DNA of 64,000 nucleotides from NCBI GenBank assembly GCA_021234155.1, contig JAJEKV010000047.1:9154033-9218032 (forward strand), given 5' to 3'. The notes beneath the pieces were generated by a model. The model was not told where the DNA came from. It saw nothing but the letters and a program-made list of their open reading frames with translations, and searched no databases. This DNA is from Isoetes taiwanensis. Its lineage: Eukaryota > Streptophyta > Lycopodiopsida > Isoetales > Isoetaceae. This document shows positions 34,200 to 43,440 of this stretch, piece by piece. Numbering within the stretch: position 1 is the first letter of the stretch; each line of letters opens with the position of its first letter. The translations under genes and the position numbers were made by a program.

Positions 34200-35051
34200 A
34201 TGCAACATGGCTTTCCAATTCCTATTTGTTTTAGCCCTATTCTGTGCCTCTATTTTTGTCTGCAATGCTAGACTTTCTCACCATCGCCGTCTCTCTAAAT
34301 TGGTTGCATAGGTTTTTGATGTTGGCAAGACAAACACAATCATACATTTAGCAAATGCAATACTGTAGTTGCATTAAGAAACAGATGTCACAAAGCTTCT
34401 GAATGGTCCAGAATTAGCCCGTCTGTTTCCTGACAAGGAGGCTTTCGCTAGCTTTCATCGAGGTACTCGTGCGTCTCAGGGCATCTGTTCAACCTTCTTC
34501 TCAGGCTCAAGCTCCTGTTGTTACTTCTTCATCTATTCATGATCAACCTACATACCTCGTCCATGGAAGATGCTCTAATTCCAGTTCCAACAGTGTCGTC
34601 CTTAACGCCATCATCTGTACCTGTAGTTCATTCTTCTCTCCATGTTGATGCTTCTTCGTCTCATGTTTCTGAGGTTGTTATGGCTGATGGTCCTAATATT
34701 CTGTGCACAAAAGAGTCATGGCAGCAGGTCAATTGGAAGAAGGCGGCGAGAAAGAAGTCCATTATGTCATCTCACGAGGCTATCCCGCCTCGTTCTATTC
34801 AGTGGCATGATAATTTGATGTCTGTTGATGACCATCTCGATGTGGCAGACCATGTTGATTGTGATGAGGCCAAACGCCTCAAGGTGGCACAAGGAGTTTG
34901 AGTGTATATACTGTGTATGGGTGGTTTTGCTTAGTGGACTATTTCGTCCTCTTGGTTTTGAGTCCCATGCCACAGATCCCTTGTATGTATCTTGATTTTT
35001 CTTGATAATAGATTGTCGTCCTTCAAAAAAAAAAAAAAAAAAAAAAAAAAA
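34200..35051 (+). mobile_element. Retroposed sequence with poly(A) tail (probable truncated LINE ORF1)
   Basis: An open stretch at 34,518-34,901 encodes a Ser/Pro/Val-rich segment and then 'KESWQQVNWKKAARKKS', like the variable C-terminal part of plant LINE ORF1. An untranslated tail and A29 at about 35,023-35,051 follow. No RT-coding ORF lies between the ORF1-like part and the poly(A). It may be internally deleted or a different retroposed transcript. I could not find a target duplication. Confidence 0.45.
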
Positions 35052-35189
35052 ACATCTTGCAGACCTTGGAAGCCTAACAAGACAAAATAGATATTTTCGT
35101 CTGAATGAAGTCATAATCTTTATGTTCTTTCTTCCATTACATGATAGATCAAGGAAGAAACATGTGAATTATGTAATGGACTCATTTAT

Positions 35190-35545
35190 GATTGGGTTTG
35201 CCTATGATTTTGAAATGTGAAATACAGGTTCACCTAAAGTTTTGGAACATGAAATACAGACATCTCTATACAGGTTCGCCTAGGGTTTTAGAATATGAAA
35301 TATAGAGACTCAAACCTCAATGAAAATAGTTTAATATCCTAATATGAATGCTTTAACCAATGCAACCAATGAGCTAAAGTGCTTAGTTTTTCTAGTAAAT
35401 CAGTGTTTTTAATTTTTAAATATACCCCATTCAATTGTTTTAGGGGTATGATCTATGGTCTCAGAAATGGTAATTTTTGCATCCATACCAAATCCCCATA
35501 GAACCCCTTGTTATTGTGGTACGTATAGTATTGTTATATCTGCCA
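35190..35545 (+). repeat. Dispersed repeat family R copy
   Basis: It matches the 30-kb copies through 'aatatgaaatatagagactc', 'gctttaaccaatgcaaccaa' and 'gcatccataccaaatccc'. Confidence 0.65.
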
Positions 35546-36390
35546 TTCTAAATTAAGACTTCTCTTAAACTTTCAATAATGCAATTGAGTTGAACTTATA
35601 ATAGTAAATTGATTATACTTTCCTTTTTTATACATAATATCCCTAAGCAATTCAATTTAACAAAATGAATATCAGAAATCTTTAAACTTGTATTAAATTA
35701 CTTTTTATTTTCGGACTAGACAATTTCTGTCAATTTTTAAATATAATGTAAGTAGGATGTCATGTTCTAAAACATTGAAAGAAAGAAATATTTGATTTGA
35801 GTAAAGTTGAAACATCAAATTACATATGATACATATGGCTTGTTAGAAAAGTAAGTTTTATTTGAGGAGGATTGCGATCACACTATCTCCACCCGATTTG
35901 GGTTATTAAATGCATCAATGGAAACCCTTCCCGGACTCGACATGGAAACACTTCTAAATTTCCATGAAATCCGAAAGGGTTTCCAATTCTTAATCTGGAA
36001 GGGTTTTCGCTAAAATTAGAATCAATCTACATTTTTTGGGTGGAGGAGATCCATCACTAATTAATTATCTACAATTAATTCTCATGGCTAAGAAGAACCT
36101 TTTATGTTTTCCTCTTCCTCCGGCGATATTCTGAGAGAGCCAGTATTCTGAAAGAGCAAGCCGATATTCTGAGAGAATGATTCTATTGATACAAGAGGTT
36201 TTAGTGTAATCAAGTACAAGGTACAGAGAAGCTGATGTTGCCTTCAATTTTCAGAGTTATGGAAGCATTGCCCTTGTTTTTATTTCTTATTTTTTGCAGG
36301 ATCAGAATGAACGCGGCATCAGCACTTGCCCATTCTATTAACCTCAGCTGTACTTGTGATTATGTATATAACTGTGCAGTATGTCAGCAT
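35546..36390. other. Intergenic, no gene seen
   Basis: AT-rich. It includes three or four 'ggaaaccctt'-type words in both orientations (35,925-36,010), related to the cluster at 39.6-39.95 kb, and a triplet of 'atattctgagagag' words near 36,125-36,180. Confidence 0.5.
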
Positions 36391-36394
36391 CCTT

Positions 36395-36552
36395 ATTGCT
36401 ACTAAGGTTTTTCCCCCGAAAACCCTTCGGGGCGGGGGTTTTTTAATCCTGGTAGTAATACGCCTGCTGCTCTCTCTTTGTACTTGGGTCCCATAGGCCA
36501 GTTGGTCTCCGTGGATGATAAAATCATATTCTATTCTATTCTATTCTATCCA
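36395..36552 (+). mobile_element. LINE 3' end with (ATTCT)n tail
   Basis: 'ggtttttcccccgaaaaccc', 'ttcggggcgggggtttttt', 'gggtcccataggccagttgg' and a terminal 'attctattctattctattct' form the 3' end of the family whose body is seen at 25.3-26.6 kb. Only the 3' ~155 bp are present. It ends 120 bp upstream of the AIG2-like start codon. Confidence 0.75.
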
Positions 36553-36672
36553 AGATACCAATTCCTCATCCTTTTGTTTCATACATTAAAGGAGCATGCA
36601 AACTCCCTGCAAACATAGTCTGCCTCCACTTAATCTCATAGTCTGCCGATTAATTAATCATGAAGATCAGAA

Positions 36673-37299
36673 ATGGTGGTAGCCGTCGCTCAAAAGTGTT
36701 TATGCTCCACTTCCGTTCTGCACCCCTTTTTGGAAAACTATGGATTATACAATAGCAAGATCAAAATGAGCAGGATTCTTCAAGATCTTCTAGAAGAATC
36801 AAGCAATCCAAAACGGAGCTGTTGTAAGCTGGTCTTTGTTTACGTCACTCTAAAAAGAGTGGAAATTACTGGCTTATGCAAGAGCTTACATAAAATAATC
36901 ATGCATGTTTTCTTGGAACGACGCAGACTAAATCCAGGTTTCCTCTTGTTGGGGCGTTTTCCAGGTACCATTCGTCTTGATTTTCCAGACAAAGGGTATA
37001 ATGTGTTTGGGGAAGTATACATAGCCGATGAAGAGGCAGTTGCAAGGCTAGATGAGCTAGAAGGGCTTTCTAAAGGGCACTATGAAAATTCAATAATGGA
37101 TATCTCTGGTAGAAATGCAGAGGCATATTTTGCAGCTTTCCACTACTATAATGCACTTGCCAAAGCAGAGTGCTTAGAATCTTACAGTGAAAAAACAAGC
37201 TGCAGATTATGTCCAAAGAAAGGAGAGGCCAAGCAACCTTACATTTTGGAACATGTCTATGCCTGGATTTCAGAAAAGGGTTATTCTAGTTCTGTTTGA
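36673..37299 (+). pseudogene. AIG2-like (gamma-glutamylcyclotransferase fold) gene with masked frameshifts
   Basis: The family (AIG2-like, GGCT/GGACT fold) cleaves gamma-glutamyl compounds or is of unknown plant function. The open frame has 208 codons. Residues ~53-64 (LVFVYVTLKRVE) correspond to the substrate loop normally YGTLKRG, with Gly replaced by Val. Residues ~112-140 keep 'GYNVFGEVYIADEEAV' and 'RLDELEGLSKGHY' with the expected catalytic Glu region. Between them the displayed frame loses similarity. The neighbouring frame at about 36,868-36,985 instead reads 'WLMQEL', 'NNHACFLGTTQTKSRFPLV', which fits the family. So one indel near 36,865 and one or two near 36,985-37,000 compensate. 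I call it a pseudogene; assembly indels are the alternative. Confidence 0.7.
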
Positions 37300-38760
37300 T
37301 TTGCTTCTGCTCAGAGTGACTTTCATTTGTTTCTATGGTAAATCAAACTAACAAAGCATGGTTTTTTGCTTTACTTTTAAAGGTAATATGCTAGCAACAT
37401 GCAATCTTTTGTTTGCTGGCATAAATTGAGAGTTATCATAAAGAGCTTGTATAGTTATGATAATTCATTGAATTGTTCCAATTTAACATCCTATTACGTA
37501 TATACGGAGTGCCCAAGGCCAGATTATGCATCTGTTGGGGGATATATTTATGTATAGACACGACAAGAAATTTATAGGCGGCCTTACTTTCTCATCTAAA
37601 ATTCTTGTTTTTCATGCCAAATTGGTTTGTTACTTCAGGAATATGAACCAAGCAAGCAGGTATTCTATAAATATGCCCTCCACATGTTTGAAAGTTCTAC
37701 TGTGAGCATTCTTTTAGCTTTAGAACACAATTCAAAGCTATGAGCATTTTTTTAGCTTTAGAACACAAATCAATGATATCAGCACTTTATAACAATACTG
37801 CCTATAGCACATCATTATCAAGCCACCTCCTTCACAATGTTTGAACTATTCAAGTCATGAAGCCACACCAATTTAAATAGAGATAATATTAACCATGCAT
37901 AGTTTCACACCAACAAAACCAAAATGCGGATAGGTGAAATGTTCAACTATAGAAACCAATAATAGTTAGAAAGCTTAGTGAGTAATTTTTTGACAATTTT
38001 ATCGGAGAGATGGTTCTTGCCTCTTTAAGGAGGTGCACTTGAACGTCAGGTTATATAATTTTAAATGGTGGTCAACATGAAAACATTCGCCTTCCAAAGC
38101 TCGGCTACATAATAGAAGTAGGAGTAAAGATGCATCTAAATGAACAACAATGAGGAGAACAATTACCTGAAGCAGTATCTAGACGTGTGCTTCCCAAGTA
38201 AGCATGGGGATGCTACGGATTTGGAATGGGTGAAGACAGTACCACCTTCAAATCTTGCCCTTATTCAGCAAAATTTTAAAAGGCAAAAAACTCTATTGAT
38301 GTTCTGTTGATGTTCTTGGGCGGCGCCGCCTCAGTGTTTCTGCACAAGCCCAAGCTTCTCCACTCCAACGATCTGCTTCTTCAATGCGGATCTGTGACTG
38401 CGCAACAGAGTACCATGCCAAGATCTAGACAAGTACCATGCGAGTATCTGATCCGCTTTTCTAATTATTTTTTCGGAGACAAGGGCATAGACAAGGCAAG
38501 ATCCAATAGACAAGGGCATAACCAAAAACATTGGCGATAGATGAAGCTTTGTTATTCTTGCCTATTTTGGTGCTTTTTTTGTTCAGCGCCACAGATTTGG
38601 CAGAAGTTTTGAGCCTGAATCTGGCTGCTGCAAGATCTTTGAGACGAAAATCCAATGATGAATTTCGAAAATCAAAACTAAAGACAAAAGCATGCTACAT
38701 ACATCAAGATCTCCTCAAGAGCGGGCAAAAATTTGAAGCTGGATCAAAATTTCGTCGAAG
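37300..38760. other. Intergenic, no gene seen
   Basis: The 3' flank of the AIG2-like sequence. A short direct repeat 'gagcattnttttagctttag' lies near 37,695-37,770. No other structure. Confidence 0.5.
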
Positions 38761-38889
38761 AATTTGAATGACCATCAAATTTTTGAAGGAAATTTTCAGG
38801 TGACCTGGCGGCACCACTCGTCAGGAGCATTCATTGCCTTGCCAGGTCACCTGAAAATTTCCTTCAGAAATTTGAAGATCATTCAAATT
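38761..38889. ncRNA. Long near-perfect hairpin (candidate MIRNA-like locus or small foldback element)
   Basis: Two 49-nt arms (38,761-38,809 and 38,841-38,889) pair at 46 of 49 positions around a 31-nt loop. The three mismatches lie in the outer half. Size and near-perfect pairing fit a young plant MIRNA or a short-interfering hairpin, or a small MITE. Transcription cannot be judged from sequence. Confidence 0.5.
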
Positions 38890-39584
38890 ACTCCTTCCAA
38901 AACCCAGATTAATCCAATGCTTTTTTTTTTTTGGGGAGGGAGGGGGGGATCGAGAACTTTACATGTAACATGTTTAAATATTAATGCAAAAGCACTCGAA
39001 GTGCAATTTTATTGCATCTCTATTTCTTTTCAAATGTAAATGGCCATGGCAATAAGAAAAGCCTAAGGCTGTTCTCTAGCAAAATAAAAAAGAGTTGAAC
39101 ATATTAAGCTTAGGTGCGACAAAAAAAGGAATGGAAACGAGCCTTCTATATCCATTCAAACAGATGCTACCTTGAACGATTTTAGAGCACAATCACAAAC
39201 CAAATGTGAACTAGCCAATTCATTTAGAATTATGATTTGTTTGATTGGAAGTTCTTCTTTGTTGTCATTGTGCCACAGCTTGCAAGTGCCAGGCACATGG
39301 TCTTTTGTACCATGTTGTGCAGAGATGCATACAGGAGGAAACATGGGTCCAGATCATGTTGAGCTTTTGTCCACATGGGTCTATTGAGTTGACGACCGAG
39401 TTCCTTGACACCGCATACGATGCTTGGTGGGGAGATTGGCATATGCGGTTCTACATCATGTAAGTGCAGTGACATGTCTTTGTATTGTATGCAATGCTCT
39501 CTAATATATGCTTTGCATACATGTAGGATTATTAGACACTTGTTGTCTGATAGTTAATCATATCTCATTGAAACTTGTAACTGC

Positions 39585-39955
39585 ATGTGGAAATCCTGCC
39601 TATTTTCCTCTTTGTGTGGGAACCCCTCCTATTTTCCTCCTTGTATGGAAACCCTTCCTACTTCCCATCATACAAGGAAATCAGGAAGAGTTTCCTTGGC
39701 ATTAGAAAATAGGAAGGGTTTCCACTCAAAATTTGAATTTTGTGGTGACGTATACTTTGGATGTGCCGCCTTAATGGAAGGCATCCGTGTCGATAAGCGT
39801 GATCCATAAAGGCTCACGCATGTAAATATTCTAAAAATAAAATAATTTCGTGGAAACCCTTCCTGTTTTCCCCAGAAACCCTTCCGATTTTCCAAAGTGG
39901 AAACCCTTCCTATCTTTTGTGGAAACCCTTCCTATCGGAAGGGTTTCCACGGGAA
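39585..39955. repeat. Cluster of 'GGAAACCCTTCC' motifs in both orientations
   Basis: At least eight copies of GTGGAAACCCTTCCTAT or variants occur here: direct at about 39,588, 39,618, 39,645, 39,850, 39,872, 39,897 and 39,921; inverted at about 39,708 and 39,939. The last pair forms a palindrome with a 4-bp centre (39,921-39,952). Confidence 0.75.
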
Positions 39956-40020
39956 TAGAATAGAATAGTTTTTTTTTAACGTCCACGGAGACCAATAGGT
40001 CACGGGAGAGCAACCCAAAT
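39953..40020 (-). mobile_element. 3'-end scrap of the (AGAAT)n-tailed LINE family
   Basis: 'gaatagaatagaatagtttt' precedes 'aacgtccacggagaccaata' and 'ggtcacgggag', the same terminal words as at 12.68 and 36.5 kb. Confidence 0.6.
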
Positions 40021-40097
40021 CGGGCGTCCATCGGGAGGATTGGGTCTTGGGGCCGAGTGGTAATAAGACATGTATCTTAAGGCGATGTTATTTGACA

Positions 40098-40101
40098 TAT
40101 G
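40098..40101. repeat. Left target-site duplication TATG of the large transposon
   Basis: TATG immediately precedes the left terminal inverted repeat and recurs at 60,751-60,754 right after the right one. At 4 bp this could be chance alone. It is supported by the terminal repeats and the contiguous paralogue at 33.3 kb. Confidence 0.6.
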
Positions 40102-40133
40102 AACCATCATTCAATTAAATTGGGATTATGTCT
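40102..40133 (+). repeat. Left terminal inverted repeat (32 bp)
   Basis: It starts AACCATCATTCAATTAAATT and continues to 40,133. It is a 32/32 match to the reverse complement of 60,719-60,750. Homology stops abruptly inside. Confidence 0.9.
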
Positions 40134-40142
40134 ATTCCAAAA

Positions 40143-40152
40143 TCGCGCCGTA
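40143..40152 (+). repeat. Left target-site duplication of the nested LINE
   Basis: TCGCGCCGTA here equals 48,166-48,175 after the LINE poly(A). The duplication probably starts at the preceding AAAA, as is usual for LINE endonuclease sites. The duplicated target is itself the left half of one of the dispersed palindromic motifs. Confidence 0.8.
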
Positions 40153-40239
40153 GGGCAACTTGAGCGTAGAAAATGGGACGAGCGCCTAAAATCTTGGCAC
40201 TTTTGTCCTTTACCCCCTTTTTCTGTTTGAAAAATTTTC

Positions 40240-40680
40240 TTGGCAAAAATTGTTGAATTTCGATCGATCCTGCTTCACTCAGACCCGAATTTCCCTGAAT
40301 TGATAGCTAGCCTTGTAGAGGCTAGCATTCCATCATATTTAGAATGCAAAGACCTTCAAATGGATACTAAAATCTTTGCAATTTTAAAGCAAGGAGATAG
40401 GTTCTTTTGTGGTTTTCTGGTCGGACAACCTTCTCATCTGTGGAATTCTCTGATATACAGAGGAGTCTTTCCTGATAACTCTTTTCAAATTGAGTACTCG
40501 TTTGTTCCAGGATGTGAAGAATTCAAGATTCAAATCATTGATTCTTGGCTCGAAGAATTCCTGGGATCCAAGAACATTGAAGCTACTGCCACAATTAAAG
40601 CCTACAGTGAACATTTTGATTCCAAGATTTTCATCAAATTATACTCTAAAGCGGATTTAGGAGATTTTTCTGCAGATTGA
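40240..40680 (+). CDS. Small upstream ORF in the LINE leader
   Basis: An open frame of 146 codons (first ATG at 40,360, giving 107 codons) lies upstream of ORF1 in the same element. The composition is normal for a protein ('FAILKQGDRFFCGFLVGQP', 'PGCEEFKIQIIDSWLEEFL'). I do not recognise a domain. It could be an ORF0-like leader frame or a remnant of an older, longer ORF1 N-terminus. It is separated from ORF1 by a stop and about 190 bp. Confidence 0.4.
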   Translation: MAKIVEFRSILLHSDPNFPELIASLVEASIPSYLECKDLQMDTKIFAILKQGDRFFCGFLVGQPSHLWNSLIYRGVFPDNSFQIEYSFVPGCEEFKIQIIDSWLEEFLGSKNIEATATIKAYSEHFDSKIFIKLYSKADLGDFSAD

Positions 40681-40869
40681 ATTATTCTTGATGTCTTCCA
40701 CTGGGAATTTTGGCAATTGAGGAGTAATCCTGATTTTCTTAATTTTAGGTAGGTTACCTTTGCTTCCATACCATTTGTCTCTCCTGATCTCCTTGCTCCA
40801 TTCTCGATCTCCATTTGCCTTGTTTTTCCTGTCTTTTTTCCCCTTGTTGTTTTCTCCTGCGCCTCTATT

Positions 40870-43395
40870 ATGGAAAATAAAAAACATTTTAGCCCTAAAG
40901 CTTTATCTTTGCTTCACTCTTTCTCTTCTCTGTCGATCAAGGATCAAGCTGCTCTTCTTGTCCAGTTAAGTTCTTTCCATAAGAATCCTAAGCAATTTGT
41001 TCTCTTTGGAAATTTCGCTAATCCTGCAGATCAAAACCAGGGCATGGATCCAAAAACTTTTAAAACCCCAGTGTGGGATAATTTCTCTAAAGATCCCAAC
41101 ATGTGGGGGCGCCTTCCTGCTCTGGATCCAGTCACTCAAACTCCTCTGCCCTATGGAGTCCCGAGACCTAACAATGAGATTCAACCAGATGAAAATTATG
41201 ATGCTGCATTGAAGGAGCTCCGTCCTATTGAAGGAAGTAAACAGAAGCTTTATCATGGTATTTCTCTAAATTTACCCTCAGTGCATTCTAAGATGTCTTC
41301 CCTTCAAGATACTGCTGTCATTATTAAAGTATCTAGATCTGGCATCCATTTGGATAAACTATGGACTTTTTGTCTCAACCTACAGAAGGGTATTATCTTA
41401 AATGCCATTTATTGGTTGAACTATCCCTATATAATGGTAGAATGTGGTAGCCAAAGAACAGCCAATTACCTTCTTAAGCTTGGTATTCAAACCTTTGAGT
41501 CCTATAGGATCTCCTTCCTCAAATGGGATCCTAAACTTAACACTGAAAATTTGGAAAATTTATGTGTTGCCTCCACCACTCTTCAGGGCTTAAATCCCAT
41601 TTATTGGAGTGAAGATTGCATGAAGCTTCTGTTTAACTCATTTGGGAATTATATTTGCACAGAATACTCTCCCTCAAGATCCCCAAGAGCTTTCATCCAA
41701 ATTGACCTTTCCAAAAACATTCCCACCTCAATCCCTTTCTCTGATGCTTTTGGCCAGCAATCCTATCTATCTTTGAGATGGTCAGGTCTACCTCCTCATT
41801 GCCAAAGTTGCTCGAAGAGGCATTTCTGGTATGCAGATTGTCCCCTAAGGAATTCAGAATTGAGCAAGGAGGATTCTGATGTTCAACACACTCGAGTGGA
41901 ATCTCAGAATGATTATGAAAACAAGCTCCATGGGCAGTTATCCTTAGGAAAGCCAGTCAACTCGGGCTTGACCACACAAGACCTGCATCAGCAATTTCAA
42001 TGGAATAAGGTAAATGGGAGTAAGAGGAGAATTAGAAATAATCAAATCAAAAGGATTGATTCCACCTCTCATCCACCTATCAGTGCTAAAGGCTCCCAAT
42101 ACTCCAATCGAAACCATGAAGTACACAAGCCTACTGCAGTCAAGGTGTTACAGAGTTATGGGAAATTCAAAGACAAAGGGAAAGCTCCAATTCAACATGA
42201 ATATGATGGTTTGCATACTGAGAAGCTTCATGAGTTACTAGACCAAGTGATTACAGACTCCAGAGTAAACTACCAAATGAAGGCACTGGATAAGAATGAT
42301 TACTCTGGACATTCAAAAGTTAAGAATGTTCCATTAATTATTAAAAGCCATGTTACTCATAAACCTGCCATATGTGATAAAATTCTAGCAGAGAATTTTA
42401 AGGTCAACAAAGCTGATAAGCAAATTGTGCCACCTCAGTTGGCTCAAAATAAAAACTCAGTTCCTGTCAGTGACCAACCCCAGATGATCCCCCAGGTGGA
42501 CAAGGTTACCAAAGTCAACTCATCTCCAAAGGATCCAGGTAATTCAGCTACCTTAGCTTACAGTAACAATGCAGATATCCCAAAAGAAGTTCAAGATAAT
42601 GAGGATCAAGACCCAGAACCAGTTGTTGCAGAACTAAGTGAAGACTCTCAAGATACTAAGTTGGATAAAATTGACTGCTCTAATCATTTCCAGGTACTTG
42701 CTAGTTTAAGTGTTGAGCAAGAGTCTTATTTACTTCTGAGCAACTGTGTAGGAAATCCTCAAGTTACTGTTCAGCCTCCATTAATGACCACACCATCCTC
42801 AACATCTCCATATTGCCCCTTAATTGATCTTGTTGATATGCCCTCACATTTGCCATCATCCACTCCACCTATATCTAAGGAAATTGCAGAGCAGATTGCT
42901 ACATTGCAGGAGGGTTTGGTTCAAGGTTGGAATAGAATGGATTGTGATACAGCTGAAACACCTCAAGAAAAAGGCAGGGAGATTGTATGTGAAACTCAGG
43001 GTCATGAGTACCTGGCAGTGGCAGTGGATTCCAAGGGAGACAATACTGACAACTTGGTCACTCAAATTCCAAACTCTCAACCTGAATGCAACAATGCTGA
43101 TGACTCCAATAGGCAAGTACCTCTCTTTTATAATTGTACTGAACTAAATTCTAAGGATGATGCATTAAATATGTTTGAATTCTTCCCCGGGGGGTGTTCT
43201 GATAGTGACTTTGGTAGTGATAAGGAGAACTGGGGTAGTGAGAATTTTTTTGCTGCTAATTCCATTGCTAGCAAATCCAGAAAAGAATCAAAATCTAAGA
43301 GGAAAAAAAATTCCTCTAAATCTGACATCAGTGCTTATTTGCACAAGACTCCTGCAGGTAATACCAGAAGTAAGAAAAATAGGAGAAGCAGATAA
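40870..43395 (+). CDS. LINE ORF1: nucleic-acid-binding protein, DUF4283-like with zinc knuckle
   Basis: 841 codons. Residues ~150-300 resemble the DUF4283 domain of plant L1-like ORF1 ('GIHLDKLWTFCLNLQKG', 'PYIMVECGSQRTANYLLKL'). A Cys/His cluster CQSCSKRHFWYADC follows (about residue 312), spaced CX2CX3HX5C, slightly unlike the usual CX2CX4HX4C. The C-terminal half is long and low-complexity in charge. It ends in a Lys/Arg/Ser-rich tail ('SRKESKSKRKKNSSKSD'). The protein would bind LINE RNA in the retrotransposition particle. No internal stop. The first ATG in frame at 40,870 is used. ORF2 starts 45 bp after the stop. Confidence 0.85.
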   Translation: MENKKHFSPKALSLLHSFSSLSIKDQAALLVQLSSFHKNPKQFVLFGNFANPADQNQGMDPKTFKTPVWDNFSKDPNMWGRLPALDPVTQTPLPYGVPRPNNEIQPDENYDAALKELRPIEGSKQKLYHGISLNLPSVHSKMSSLQDTAVIIKVSRSGIHLDKLWTFCLNLQKGIILNAIYWLNYPYIMVECGSQRTANYLLKLGIQTFESYRISFLKWDPKLNTENLENLCVASTTLQGLNPIYWSEDCMKLLFNSFGNYICTEYSPSRSPRAFIQIDLSKNIPTSIPFSDAFGQQSYLSLRWSGLPPHCQSCSKRHFWYADCPLRNSELSKEDSDVQHTRVESQNDYENKLHGQLSLGKPVNSGLTTQDLHQQFQWNKVNGSKRRIRNNQIKRIDSTSHPPISAKGSQYSNRNHEVHKPTAVKVLQSYGKFKDKGKAPIQHEYDGLHTEKLHELLDQVITDSRVNYQMKALDKNDYSGHSKVKNVPLIIKSHVTHKPAICDKILAENFKVNKADKQIVPPQLAQNKNSVPVSDQPQMIPQVDKVTKVNSSPKDPGNSATLAYSNNADIPKEVQDNEDQDPEPVVAELSEDSQDTKLDKIDCSNHFQVLASLSVEQESYLLLSNCVGNPQVTVQPPLMTTPSSTSPYCPLIDLVDMPSHLPSSTPPISKEIAEQIATLQEGLVQGWNRMDCDTAETPQEKGREIVCETQGHEYLAVAVDSKGDNTDNLVTQIPNSQPECNNADDSNRQVPLFYNCTELNSKDDALNMFEFFPGGCSDSDFGSDKENWGSENFFAANSIASKSRKESKSKRKKNSSKSDISAYLHKTPAGNTRSKKNRRSR

Positions 43396-43440
43396 CTAAT
43401 TTGCTTTCTCTGCTTTCCCTTCTTCCATCTGCTCTCTTCC

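Noticed and set aside
42014-43147. Additional overlapping frames of 60-107 codons within LINE ORF1 and ORF2
   Set aside because: They are shadows of the two long ORFs in other frames.
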